Source: Gerris lacustris
Lineage: Eukaryota > Arthropoda > Insecta > Hemiptera > Gerridae
DNA length: 64,000 nt
NCBI GenBank assembly: GCA_951217055.1
Contig: OX578285.1
Location: forward strand, 61,668,942 to 61,732,941
Reading direction: 5' to 3'
Each line of letters opens with the position of its first letter. Position 1 is the stretch's first letter. Of the stretch, positions 11,269 to 20,779 are shown in pieces. A program made the translations under genes and the position numbers. The notes beneath the pieces are model-generated. The model was not told the origin of the DNA and searched no databases. It saw nothing but the letters and a program-made list of their open reading frames with translations.

Positions 11269-11973
11269 CCATCTAACTATATTTTCCCATACTTAAGCAT
11301 CTTCAGGCCTGAAATAACAAAAAATATTATAACAATTTTCTTTTATATTATAAAAATATTTTTCTTATCAATTATTTTCAAAAAATTAAAAAGTCGAAAA
11401 TTTTTTTTTAAAAATCAATTAAAAAAAAAAAAAAAATTTAAAAGAAAAACAAGAACATAAAAACATTAAAAAACAAATATTTTAACTTAAATGAATTATC
11501 CATATTTATTTAGTTAATAGTAATTATTATTTTTTTTAATTTTAAAGCAAGTCACACTCTTTTTAAATGTATTGGTAAAATTAACAAGAGTAACTAGCAT
11601 CACTTTCTAGTAGTAAAATTAACTAGTTACTAACTTATCTAAATACATATGGATAATTAAGTTTGTACTTATGTTCTTGTTTTTCCATTAATTTCTTCCA
11701 TTTAATTAAAAACTTGATTTAAAAAAAAACACATGTTTTTAATTTGTAGACAATAATTGTATCAGATTTTTTATTTTAGATATACAAGAAAATTGTTATA
11801 ATATCGTTTGTTATTTCAGGCCTGAAGATGCCTAGGTAAAATATAGTCAGATGGAAAAAGAGATTAATTAATTTTTTTTCATTAATTACTCATTCCTAAA
11901 GAATAGTCTTTAGGAATGAATTATTAAAGAAAAAAATTAATTAATTTCTTTTTTCATCTGACTATATTTTACC
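11269..11973. repeat. Nested inverted repeats (foldback)
   Basis: CCATCTAACTATATTTTCCC followed by GCATCTTCAGGCCTGAAATA (11269-11320) returns inverted at 11806-11856. The inner part then forms a second hairpin, with GGTAAAATATAGTCAGATGG at 11835 pairing with its complement ending at 11973. The TTCAGGCCTGAA core is itself a 12-bp palindrome. No coding content; the lysine/phenylalanine-rich frame at 11221-11460 is homopolymer-driven. Confidence 0.75.
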
Positions 11974-11999
11974 TATATATAAAGAAAGAAAAAAAAAAA

Positions 12000-12500
12000 T
12001 GTATATAATTTTTTTTTTATAACTTCAAAGGGTAATTTATAACGTTATAGTGTATGAACTTAACACACCAGTAATTGAAGCCGAAATGTCCAGAATAATA
12101 CCTCAATGTGTCACGGTTAACCAGAAAGCTAAATTACATTCTCAGCTTTACCTATACACTCATTTATAAGGATCCATTCTCCTTGGCTGGTGTTTCAATT
12201 TTATTTTTTTGCTGTCCCAAAGAAAGAAAAAAAAATGTGTTTTTTAAATTATTATTATTTAGATGTCTGTCTAAAACTAATTGCTCTTCGGTTCATTCTT
12301 TTGTGAAATTTATACGAAATATATATATAGTTTTACATAGAATTATTTTAACATGAACGATTATTAAAACTTTGTGGTTTAGGTGGAGACACGAGTTTAA
12401 AATTATTTCTTAACATTTATATTCTTTATTGTCATTTAGTAAAACGATGTCATTACACGAAAAAAGAAAAATAAACCCCAGTAGAATCAATCCTTCATTA
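12000..12500. other. AT-rich stretch, no gene
   Basis: No recognisable coding content. The frame at 12108-12356 contains runs of T and A and no domain. Confidence 0.5.
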
Positions 12501-12505
12501 GAAAC

Positions 12506-12507
<2 letters not shown>

Positions 12508-12598
<91 letters not shown>
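12508..12598. repeat. (TC)n-(TA)n microsatellite
   Basis: Pure CT repeat followed by pure TA repeat. Confidence 0.95.
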
Positions 12599-12599
<1 letters not shown>

Positions 12600-12600
<1 letters not shown>

Positions 12601-13233
12601 GGCTGTTTTCACTCGATTACAAAACTTTTCCATCCTTTCTAAAGGAAGGAAAGAAATAAAAGCTATAAAGTAAAAGATGTCGGATATAACTGTGAATAAG
12701 ATTTGTTGAAAGTTCAAATTGTTAAACATAAAAGTCGTCCATGAGCAAAGTATGTGTATAACTTTAAAATAAAACTTTTATGGGCACACTAAAAACAGCG
12801 TCATATAGGTAACATTGTAATAAAATGTTTGTAACAAAATACATTAAAACAATAAAATAATGGGTAATCATTCGGTGATATATCGCTTTTACGACATCCA
12901 AAAACTAGTTTGCAAGGTATTGTATAAAATAATACAACTAAGTAGGTATTTTATTTATTTATTATTTTTTTTTTTTTTTTGCGAGACTGATAAAAAAAAA
13001 AAAAAAAAAAATTCAACAAAAAGGATATATTATATGAATAAATAGGTCCTTTTGTTAGTTTTATTTGTACAAACATAAATGACTGATCATTCTGTTTCCC
13101 CAACCATCTTGTTATAAGTAACTGTGTGAAGTTGCCAATCCGGCTTCCCAAAAAAGTCTGTTCTCTAGGCGGATTTATTGCAATGAGATCTACGTTGATA
13201 TGCCTAATACTATGATTGGCAAAAGGATTGTGA
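12600..13233. other. Non-coding, no gene seen
   Basis: T- and A-homopolymer runs at 12960-13010. The frames across them are homopolymer artefacts. Confidence 0.5.
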
Positions 13234-13241
13234 TTGGAGGA

Positions 13242-13475
13242 GTAGGGTCGGGACAATCATTAGCTAATCATCGATGTCTTCGATGTTCGACATCAAACCG
13301 AACTAACATCGAGTCTTTCGATACATCTAGATCATTTTCCAAAGTCCGACAAACAAAAAACAAATAGGTAGCTAATTTGCACTTTTCGTCGTCTTTTCTT
13401 CAGGTCAACATCGATGTTATTGGTCCGGGGCATCGATGTTTTCGATACATCGACATCAATGTCCCAATCCTAGAT
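13242..13475. mobile_element. hAT-like MITE with 8-bp duplication
   Basis: The left end, TAGGGTCGGGACAAT, and the right end, ATGTCCCAATCCTA, are inverted relatives. The inner part is full of inverted CATCGATGTTTTCGAT motifs. TTGGAGGA occurs directly at both edges (13234-13241 and 13476-13483), consistent with an 8-bp hAT target duplication. The element is 234 bp with no coding capacity. Confidence 0.6.
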
Positions 13476-13483
13476 TTGGAGGA

Positions 13484-14050
13484 TCCGGATCAAAAACACT
13501 TTTAATAAAGGTACATCTTCAGGTTCATCAAAAGCAATAGATCCGGTGGATAGAGCGCATTGCCAGGATAGATGAAAGTTGAATAAATAGTGGATATAGA
13601 CGAGGACGGCCGAAAGGAATATCTGAGGCTGGACGAAATAGGGAAGGACTTGCGGACTCTATGTGAAGTGAACTGCAAGACTGCTGCCGTGGAGATATAT
13701 TTTAGGGAAGAGGAAAGTTCGGGAGGCAAGAGTCTATCTGGGACTGTAGAACCGGCGAAGATAAACGTGGAATAGCAAAGTCCGGCTGACCAAGCAAGTC
13801 TATCCTCTATGGTGACATATAGGGAGGTCTATGTTGATAGTATGCGTTGCCCTTCATATTTCTAGCAACAATCGTTTCTATAATATACTTTGGACAATTT
13901 ATAAAATTAATTGTTTCTACAGATATTTTGTTTATGAACTTAGTCGTGAATAAAACTTGATGTATAAGAACGGTTTCGTTAACTTTAGTTAAAAATTAAT
14001 CAGTTCACTAGGCAAAATGTATCTGTTAATTGTAAAACACACTATGTTTA
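13484..14050. other. No gene supported
   Basis: Two short overlapping frames on opposite strands (13502-13775) mirror each other over a GC-richer patch and show no known domain. Neither is called. Confidence 0.45.
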
Positions 14051-14054
14051 ATGA

Positions 14055-14305
14055 TATGTATGTGTTATAATTGGTATTAAAGAGTTGTTTATATGTACGT
14101 GTTATACTTGGGATTAAAGTGTTATTTTTATTGTATGCTTTATACTTGAGATTAACGAATTGTTTGTATGTTTTATCCTTGAGATTAAAGTTTAGTTATG
14201 TATGTGTTATACTAGAGATTAAATAGTTGTTTTTATGTATGTGCTATAATGAAATTAAACAATTGTTTTTATGTATGCGTTATACTTGAGATTAAAAACT
14301 ATAAA
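14055..14305 (+). repeat. Degenerate tandem repeat, about six units of 40-60 bp
   Basis: Each unit has TATGTATGTGTTATACTTGA followed by GATTAAA and a GTTGTTTTTA stretch, with substitutions and small indels. Confidence 0.75.
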
Positions 14306-14402
14306 GTTGGTAATCTACATCTCAGTTTCAAAATAATAATACAGTTTTAGTATACTTAATCAACAAAGAGAAAGAATAGCAAGAATAGCCAATCGTTATA
14401 AA

Positions 14403-15060
14403 CTCACCTAGGGAGTAAAGTAAGCCATTATTCCCTGAGCCAATAAGTTGGTTCTTGAGGCCAAGCCGAAGCAACCGTGGTCCCTGAATCCCGAGCAATT
14501 AGATTTTTAATTCCCGAGGCGTAGCCGAGGGAATAACGCTAATTAGCTCTCCGAGGCACAGCCGAGGAAGATAATTATCGCGAGGGGAATTATAGCACTT
14601 TACTCCTGAGGTAAATACTATATTTGATCTCCAGTAGGGAGAAAATACACATTTTCATCCATTGCACAGTTTTTATTAATATTTTAATAAATAACAATAA
14701 TTGTTAGCACTTTTAATAGCAGATATAAAAAAAAGAGATTCAATATCAAAAACAAATTAGAATTGCAGTTAAACTCAAATATAAGGTTATTTAGATGCAG
14801 GTTTAAACAAATTATTAACAAGGTCGAAAAAGCAGTATCACCAACCTGATTTCTACAACCTCACTACATTAGCCATTCATTCACTACTATTTATAAAACA
14901 ATTAAGTTGACAATCCTTCTTTTTCTCCCTACTTTACTTTTTCGCCCTACATTTACTTTTTCTCCCTACTTTTTGAGTTCAGGGAATAAAATACTTACTT
15001 CAGTCCCTCTGAAATAATCTAAAATCATAACTTTTTCTCCCTACTGGAGATAAATAAATA
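14403..15060 (+). mobile_element. Dispersed repeat with CCCGAGGCGTAGCCGAGGG hairpins, copy 1
   Basis: Begins AGGGAGTAAAGTAAG and ends near CTGGAGATAAATA. Near its start it contains several TCCCGAGGCGTAGCCGAGGG-type near-palindromes. The same beginning, hairpins and end recur at 51670-52445. The internal TTTCTCCCTACTTT motif is repeated near 14920-15035. Confidence 0.65.
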
Positions 15061-15239
15061 ATAAAGGAATCAATGACCGACGTTTAGAAATAATTTATTT
15101 ACTCTGAGAAGAAAATGTCGGTTTATTCAGTAATATTTAATTTATTTTGACTGTCCTTGCTAGTTTAAGCTACATAAATTTTTTTTTATATATATATTAT
15201 ATAGCTTTATTTAGGCTATTATCGGCATTTCTTTTAATT

Positions 15240-15395
15240 TTTACTCCCTTTATAAGAAAAACAAAACACAAAAAAACAAAACAGAAGTGTGATTTTCCTT
15301 TATCCCAAAGTACCTTGGTGTAAGCATCCCTTTGTGTTTAGTTATTTAGTCAAAGTCATTTATATTCTAAAAGAACATAGGGGAGTAACAATTTT
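15240..15395. mobile_element. MITE with TTACTCCC termini, copy 1
   Basis: Starts TTTTTACTCCCTTTATAAG and ends TAGGGGAGTAAC. The interior (AAGTGTGATTTTCCTTT, then TTAGTCAAAGTCATTTATAT) matches 45792-45941, whose ends are better preserved. No open frame. Confidence 0.65.
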
Positions 15396-15404
15396 CCATT
15401 AATC

Positions 15405-15525
15405 AAAGTAATGAATACCCTTCATGATGCATTTCGTTGAAAAGCTATTAAAGAGTACAATTATTGTTGTTATGTACAGTTTTTTTTCATATTTTCATTT
15501 AGGAGGGGGGTACATTTAGGATATT
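15405..15525 (+). repeat. Dispersed repeat, partner of 10490-10650
   Basis: Shares ATACCCTTCATGATGCATTT, ACAATTATTGTTGTTATGTA and ATTTAGGAGGGGGGTACA with the earlier block. Non-coding. Confidence 0.6.
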
Positions 15526-15639
15526 TGCAAATTATCTTATCAAAGAGGAGGGGGAAATAAGTGGGAGAAATAGAATCTAGATATTCTCGCATAGTAAAAT
15601 AATTTAAATGTTTCTCGACGGTAGTTTATAAACTTATCA

Positions 15640-16250
15640 AATTAAAATAACACACCGTAGCGAAGCACGGGTTTCCAGCTAGTTACCTAATAAATAAATA
15701 TAGAAAGCAAATGTATTAGCTTTCATTTTATTATAAAAATACCCCTGAAGACTGCAAGGAAAATAGTATAAATATATTAACGAGGTCAACATACTAAAAA
15801 TAGACAATTTAAATTTGCCTATGTAACGTCGTATTGAAAAACTTGTAATATCTGACTATGTGACGCGTCAAAAAAATATCCATTCTTACAGTTTATTACC
15901 ACATGACTGGGTACAAATTTAAAACAATTATTTTCCCAAGGGCTGAAGAATAAAAATAAACACAAAATAGACTGATTCCCTTAATATTTTCTATGCAATA
16001 CTGGGAATTTTATTTAAAACCTTCTATCTAAAATGTTAAAATGATAAATTTTCAAAACGTTTCAGGAATTTGCGACGTTTTTTATATTACACTCCTTGTC
16101 AAAAGTATTGCAAAATCATTTTTCAGAAATGGAAAGGTTTGCAAAATTGTTGACATAGAGTGTGTTAACACACAACAAACTACCTTCAAATATGAGTTAA
16201 CATATATTTTCATATTTAATAGAGAGTACATTATACTAAATTTATCAACG
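15640..16250. other. Non-coding, no gene seen
   Basis: Begins with CACACCGTAGCGAAGCACGG, another short motif of the CGTAGCG near-palindrome type. The remainder is AT-rich without a recognisable frame. Confidence 0.5.
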
Positions 16251-16323
16251 ATTGATACGAAATATAAACATTGTATCTCTGTTTAGATGCGTAGAAAGTG
16301 ATTCTTTACGTACTTGTATTCAT

Positions 16324-16337
16324 TGCGCATGCGCGTT
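16324..16337. promoter_or_regulatory. NRF1/Ewg-type palindrome TTGCGCATGCGCG
   Basis: Fits the NRF1 consensus (YGCGCAYGCGCR). It lies about 160 bp upstream of the conserved ATG at 16492, and the same site and spacing order are kept in the inverted copy (37728-37741). Plausibly the element's promoter. Confidence 0.5.
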
Positions 16338-16491
16338 TCATAATTCCTCATTTTTTCCGCTCTAGTGCGGTAAAAAAGAAGAAGTCTTTACCTTAAGGCA
16401 CGAGTAGCGAGTTTGATTACATTTAACAAAAACTAATTTGCTGTTAGTTTAATTAAAGTAACTATTTATTTCGATTTTTTAGTGAAAAATA

Positions 16492-16656
16492 ATGATTGAT
16501 TTATGTCATTATGACACAAATGAGGAGAATAATACGCCTCCCGAAATAATTAATTCGATACAAAATTCAACTAATGAATTAATGTCATCTTTATCAAAAG
16601 AGAAATACGAACTTACATACAGGAAGTTTATTAAATATTTTTTTCTGTATTTATAA
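16492..16656 (+). pseudogene. Short conserved frame, possibly start of a Crypton-like recombinase
   Basis: A 54-codon frame whose residues about 17-46 (PPEIINS, then SSLSKEKYELTYRKF) are nearly identical to the frame in the inverted copy at 37391-37552. From memory of insect genomes, a segment ending in 'SKEKYEL-Y-KF' resembles the N-terminal SAM-like region of tyrosine recombinases of Crypton type. The catalytic domain is absent, so this would be only a first exon or truncated remnant. The two copies diverge after the shared RKF/RKL by a small indel. The family assignment is inference. Confidence 0.4.
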
Positions 16657-16854
16657 TTAAAATCCAACAATCGTAGATAAAGTACGGTATGCAACTCCTG
16701 CGAAAACTGCATTTTGCTTTGCTCGTGTGGTTTTACTACCCTCCCTATCGCTCGGGTGCAAACTCCACACTCGCATGCAAAATGCTACTTTCCACATTAG
16801 ACGCGTATTGTACTATTAAATAACTCTTAAGGATTACTTCAATATTCCTTAGTT

Positions 16855-17060
16855 TTAGGTTTCTGTACAAAGTACAAAAAGAAACCTTATATAACGGCTC
16901 TGTCTGTATGCCCGTTGCCTGTTTCAATTCATAAACTACTATAGCGAGGAACATGAAATTCGGCACACAGGTGCATCTCGGCATTTGTGACAACTGGACA
17001 CTTTTTGGTTTTTTCACACTTAATATTTTGAAGATGGCGGGTGACTCACCATGACATGTT
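16855..17060 (-). mobile_element. Fragment of the CCAAATTTC/CCGCCATC repeat family, reverse
   Basis: Read in reverse it has AAAAAGTGTCCAGTTGTCAC, ATGCCGAGATGCACCTGTG and GCCGAATTTCATG. This is the same order as at 9590-9670, next to a CCCGCCATCTTC motif. It lies 400 bp from the Polinton. The frame read through it (16745-17017) is a repeat by-product. Confidence 0.6.
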
Positions 17061-17469
17061 ATATCAATTTAAAGGTATTGAAGTGTAGAAAAAGAATATG
17101 CAACTATTACACTTAATAATTTTACACATAATCGTACAGAAACCGGAGATTATGGCCTCACGTACTTACGTGAAACGCGCCTTACTTGTTTAATTACATG
17201 ATTAACTTTTTTTTTACATGGATATGATAGAAGAAATTTCCGTCAAGCAAAAACCGATATGTAAAATGTCACGCAATTAAATATCGTGCCAGGAAGTTAG
17301 GAGATAGACCGGTTTTAACTTGTATTCATTGTAGTACTATATTTCGCCGATAGAAGTTGTAAATTTTATATAAAATGATATGAGAGCTCCTAGCGGACCA
17401 AATTGTAATCAAAATGGATTAATGCTTCATAATTTCACATGATAAGATCCAGCTACTATGTCAATGAGA
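17061..17469. other. Left flank of the Polinton, no gene
   Basis: AT-rich, ending in CAAATG, which is the target duplication. No coding content. Confidence 0.5.
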
Positions 17470-17475
17470 CAAATG
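17470..17475. repeat. Polinton target-site duplication, left (CAAATG)
   Basis: Six bases identical to 29764-29769 immediately outside the two inverted ends. A 6-bp duplication is the Polinton/Maverick signature. Confidence 0.9.
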
Positions 17476-18078
17476 AGTAGTATGAATTGGTCGGTTCTGG
17501 ATATAGGATATCGATTCGATAATATATTGATTTTGTATTGCATGTTTAGTCTAACCACCTGCCGTCTACTTGTACGAGGTTGGGGAACCACCTCCGATCA
17601 CCCCCACCCTTCCGATATGTTTTCGATAGCCTCACCTGGTCGCTCACCTGTACACGTGTACGATGTATGTTGAAGAAGTCGAAGTCGTTCTTGCGAAACG
17701 TCGACATGTGGAAGAAGCCGATAGCATGCTGCGAAACGTCGATGTCTGGGAGAGGAACCTATAAAAAATCTCGTGTTCCGACTGGTAATCGAATCCCCAA
17801 TGTCTCGAGCGTGAATACTTTGACTAAACGATCTCGGACACAGAGCCAATATGGAGGGGGAGGTCGAGAGTCGGTACATAAGCCTCGGTCATGAATAATA
17901 TTTTTTTTAATAGTTGTTTCGGCCCCCTTTGTCGAATCGGGGCTCTGTTTGTTGTTAAAAAATGATTTCGGGCGGGGGCCCCCCGTACGATACCGCCGGA
18001 CGCGGGGCGTCACCTGTAGCGGTGGACGAGGTATCTCGAAGAAGCCGACGGCTGTCTGCGAAACGTCGACATGTTTGC
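17476..18078 (+). repeat. Polinton left terminal inverted repeat (603 bp)
   Basis: Matches the reverse complement of 29026-29763 from AGTAGTATGAATTGG inward, with few substitutions, as far as GTCGACATGTTTGC. It contains three copies of a degenerate motif, GAAGAAGCCGA followed about 12 bp later by TGCGAAACGTCGA (near 17671, 17714 and 18039). It has one copy of the GC-rich unit TTCGGCCCCC...GGGGCTCTGTTTGTTG, where the right repeat has three. Short frames across it are by-products of the repeat. Confidence 0.92.
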
Positions 18079-18483
18079 GAGTGTCACGTTAATATTATAT
18101 TATTTTATAGTATTATTTTTCTTTTAGCTTAATGATAATTTTGATATCAACAACAGGACGTTATCTGCGGTCGCAGACTTCCTACTCGAATAAATGTAAT
18201 CTATTGTAGACTGCTATATTAAAAAGAAAAAATAGTAGACATATTTTATTATAATAAACAAAATAATTATTACATACGATTAACTAATTTTTTAAGTTGG
18301 ATATCAGGTGATAGGATTTTATCTCTCCGCAGTCAGTATATAATTATCTTTAATAAAAACATTATTAATTTATACCATTATTATTATTTAAATAAAAATA
18401 TATATGTTTTCTTAATTCTTCTGGTTATACTATATAAAGATAAATATGATTATATTTTCATTAGTTTAACATAAGCAGTCTCA
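18079..18483. other. Non-coding interval between left TIR and first gene
   Basis: Strongly AT-rich. Two loosely related GATATCA...CTGCGG/CCGCAG segments occur near 18143 and 18300. The promoter of the first gene lies at the right edge. Confidence 0.6.
18431..18462 (+). promoter_or_regulatory. Core promoter: TATATAAA box and TCATTAG initiator
   Basis: TATAAA begins at 18433 and TCATTA lies about 27 bp downstream at 18459. This spacing suits a TATA/initiator pair and gives a leader of about 25 nt before the ATG at 18484. Confidence 0.5.
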
Positions 18484-19440
18484 ATGGAACGCAAAGGATT
18501 ACTTTCGGATCTGATTAAAACTAGGTACCATTTGAAATCAAAGTTCATTAAGAATCGAATGGCGAAAGATGTATGGTCAAGGAAGTTAGTCGAGGCGTAT
18601 TCGCCAATAATACAGTTAATTCAAAGCAACAGCCTTAACAAAAAGATATTAGGACCGCGTACCAATGTTAATGACGCTTTTACTAGTACAGATTACCCTC
18701 AGACGTCTATCGGCATTCAAACAGCTCCTCCACCCGAAACCGAATTTATTCGCGAAGAAGAATCTTTAGTGTACAGCCCGGAAAAATCGGTCCGCGATTC
18801 GTATGCCGAACAGTCGATGCAGGAAAAGTCTGAAATAATGGAAAAATTAGGACCGCGTACCAATGTTAATGACGCTTTTACTAGTACAGATTACCCTCAG
18901 ACGTCTATCGGCATTCAAACAGCTCCTCCACCCGAAACCGAATTTATTCGCGAAGAAGAATCTTTAGAGTACAGCCCGGAAAAATCGGTCCGCGATTCGT
19001 ATGCCGAACAGTCGATGCAGGAAAAGTCTGAAATAATGGAAAAATTACCCCTTCTGGCACGTCCATTTATCGAAATGGTTCTCTCGGACCATGTCAACTT
19101 GGACCCAGTCTACGGTGTCCGATTAAACGAGAATAATGAATTGCAAATAGGCGACGCTGCGGTAGATATCGATCCCATCGGAGCGGATATACTTTTGTCT
19201 AAGGATATCGAGGATAGCGTTGGAAATGTTACACGCCGATTTGTCGGGGAGTTTGAAGGAACACCTGGTCTCTATTCGCTTTTATTCACCAGAAACCCGG
19301 GTTACTATACCGAAAGAGACGAGGAAAATTACAGAAAAATACTAACGCTTTCCGACGCGATAACTAAGGCACGTCTTGGGACAGATAGGTTGTCTCATAA
19401 ATTCAAAACTGTAATCGGTAAATTTGTTGAGGACCGCTGA
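18484..19440 (+). CDS. DUF8207-like Polinton protein I with internal 66-aa duplication
   Basis: A 318-aa protein of unknown role. Residues about 210-290 (PVYGVRL, IGDAAVDI, TPGLYSLLFTRNPGYYT, then a D..NYRKIL segment) resemble the insect protein domain I know as DUF8207. The second DUF8207-like gene of this element shows the same motif order at its residues 156-225. Residues 56-121 and 122-187 are a tandem duplication differing by one residue (V/E). The unit is 198 bp (18649-18846 and 18847-19044), so the duplication is very recent. Compared with the paralogue it lacks the C-terminal extension. It is the first gene after the left TIR and has its own TATA/initiator. Function is not known; an association with capsid genes suggests a virion or DNA-packaging role, which is inference. 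Confidence 0.75.
   Translation: MERKGLLSDLIKTRYHLKSKFIKNRMAKDVWSRKLVEAYSPIIQLIQSNSLNKKILGPRTNVNDAFTSTDYPQTSIGIQTAPPPETEFIREEESLVYSPEKSVRDSYAEQSMQEKSEIMEKLGPRTNVNDAFTSTDYPQTSIGIQTAPPPETEFIREEESLEYSPEKSVRDSYAEQSMQEKSEIMEKLPLLARPFIEMVLSDHVNLDPVYGVRLNENNELQIGDAAVDIDPIGADILLSKDIEDSVGNVTRRFVGEFEGTPGLYSLLFTRNPGYYTERDEENYRKILTLSDAITKARLGTDRLSHKFKTVIGKFVEDR
18649..19044 (+). repeat. In-frame 198-bp tandem duplication
   Basis: Two consecutive 198-bp units in the first DUF8207-like gene, starting at TTAGGACCGCGTACCAATGT. They are nearly identical, with one visible coding difference (GTG to GAG). Confidence 0.95.
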
Positions 19441-19584
19441 GTACACAGTCTATTGACATCGATTGCAGCCGACAGAGATCAAGTCTACTGATTCTAGACG
19501 TTACTTCCGCTCGAGAGGAGACAAGAAACGGTCCTTTTTTGTTATTGTTCGCTTTAAGTTTCATATTACTCTTGATAAGAGTTT

Positions 19585-19619
19585 TATAAGAGTGGACAAA
19601 ATCAACGTTTTTGTTCAGT
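19585..19619 (+). promoter_or_regulatory. Core promoter: TATAAG box and TCAGTC initiator
   Basis: TATAAG at 19585 is followed 32 bp later by TCAGTC, the arthropod initiator. Transcription from this A leaves a 30-nt leader to the ATG at 19647 and excludes any start further upstream. Confidence 0.6.
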
Positions 19620-19646
19620 CTTCATCTGCCTTCCGCAACAGACACT

Positions 19647-20504
19647 ATGCCTCCAGTGAAGAAGTCTTTCAGTTTCCCCGGAATGAAAGAAAATATAGAG
19701 TATGATTATCGGTGGGCGATTGTATGCCTCGAAACTGTGAGTGGACCGGACGATTTGAGACTTCCTAAAGAGTTGACCGTTTCCACACCGGACATGATGT
19801 ATCACTACGTTCTACACATACCGAGAAAGCTGACTCAATACGACAACAGTTACATGTATAAAACAAGATATGGAAAAGTAAGACCATACTTTACCACAAG
19901 TCTAACTAAGTTCAACAAAACTAAACCCTTTCACTTGGACAGAGCCCGCTTTGTATTTGCATATGGTAACGTGGAATTAATCGAAAGAATAGTACAAAGA
20001 CCTGTCATAAATATGTTCGATCTTGATAATTTTCAAGACATCTTCGAGAAGGATGTAGACAAATGTAAGTTCCACACCAAATACAATTCTGATTTCTCGT
20101 GTACTCGAGCAGTTTCGAAGGATCTTGTCACTTGGTTAGTCAACAACCCCACAGCCATTGGCTTCATCGGCCAGAGAACTACGACGGAAGAGGGGAACCG
20201 AGAGTCTACGCAGGAAAATCATCAACAGTCACTTGATATTTGGCTATCAAATATTAACAGCGATTTAGTTAATGATACTAACCTCGACGGAATTTTTGAT
20301 TTTGATGTTTCAATTAACAACAATGATCCCACAACCATTGACAAGGAAACTACTACTGCGGAAGAGGAGATCCAAGAGCTAAAGTCTACGCAGGAGAACC
20401 ATCAAAATATACTCGATAATTGGCTGTCAAATATTAACAACGATTTAGTTAATGATATTAATTTCGACGGAATTTTTGATTTTGATGTTACAAAATTCGA
20501 TTAA
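19647..20504 (+). CDS. Unknown Polinton protein, 285 aa, with duplicated C-terminal motif
   Basis: I do not recognise a family. The ATG at 19647 is chosen because a TATA/TCAGT promoter lies just upstream and the longer frame begins without an ATG. The first 170 residues look globular and mixed, with several aromatic residues and the segment HYVLHIPRKLTQYDNS. The acidic C-terminal third holds two copies of a motif of about 34 residues: STQENHQ, then LD.WLSNIN.DLVND.N and DGIFDFDV. Repeated short amphipathic plus acidic-aromatic motifs could be protein-binding or activation-type tails, but this is a guess. It is followed by two overlapping AATAAA signals. Its neighbour upstream is the DUF8207-like gene on the same strand, and the integrase converges from the right. 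Confidence 0.7.
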   Translation: MPPVKKSFSFPGMKENIEYDYRWAIVCLETVSGPDDLRLPKELTVSTPDMMYHYVLHIPRKLTQYDNSYMYKTRYGKVRPYFTTSLTKFNKTKPFHLDRARFVFAYGNVELIERIVQRPVINMFDLDNFQDIFEKDVDKCKFHTKYNSDFSCTRAVSKDLVTWLVNNPTAIGFIGQRTTTEEGNRESTQENHQQSLDIWLSNINSDLVNDTNLDGIFDFDVSINNNDPTTIDKETTTAEEEIQELKSTQENHQNILDNWLSNINNDLVNDINFDGIFDFDVTKFD

Positions 20505-20558
20505 GAATTATCATTTGTTACCTTTCGTATCAATCTAAAGGCTTAAAAAGGTATGTTA

Positions 20559-20568
20559 AATAAATAAA
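20559..20568 (+). terminator. Polyadenylation signals (AATAAATAAA)
   Basis: Two overlapping AATAAA hexamers 55 nt after the stop of the 285-aa gene. The complementary TTTATT-rich stretch at 20590-20640 could serve the convergent integrase transcript. Confidence 0.6.
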
Positions 20569-20714
20569 ACAAAACAACAATAATGTAATTTTTAATTTTA
20601 TTTTATTTTTTTAAAAATGTACATTTTTTTTTTAAATAAACATATACAATACAAGTTTGTAATTTTTTTTTTCATTTCTTCCCTCGTCCTTTCCTTCTAT
20701 GTCCAGTTAATAAG

Positions 20715-20763
20715 ATCTTGTTTTTCACAAGCCATGACAGAATGTTCCTTAACGTCCTGAGGT
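20715..20763 (-). pseudogene. Fragment duplicated from the packaging ATPase gene, Walker B removed
   Basis: These 49 bp just downstream of the integrase stop match 24515-24578 of the ATPase gene on the same strand. The match is nearly base for base except that the 15 nt encoding the Walker B core (IFDDI) are missing. Outside this block the two regions are unrelated. It is a small sequence transfer within the element, with no gene of its own. Confidence 0.8.
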
Positions 20764-20779
20764 TAAAACGCCCAGCGTA

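Larger units (their letters stand above)
16258..16822 (+). mobile_element. Dispersed element with NRF1-like promoter site, copy 1
   Basis: This roughly 565-bp block reappears inverted at 37226-37801, with similarity from CATTGTATCTCTGTTTAGAT through to TTAATAGTACAAT. It contains GCGCATGCGC near 16326, a TTACTACCCTCCCTATCGCT segment near 16735 and a conserved short reading frame. No terminal inverted repeats or target duplication were found. Confidence 0.75.

Noticed and set aside
17458..18013. Several 70-104 codon frames in the left and right terminal repeats
   Set aside because: They mirror each other across the inverted repeats, occur on both strands and show no domain.
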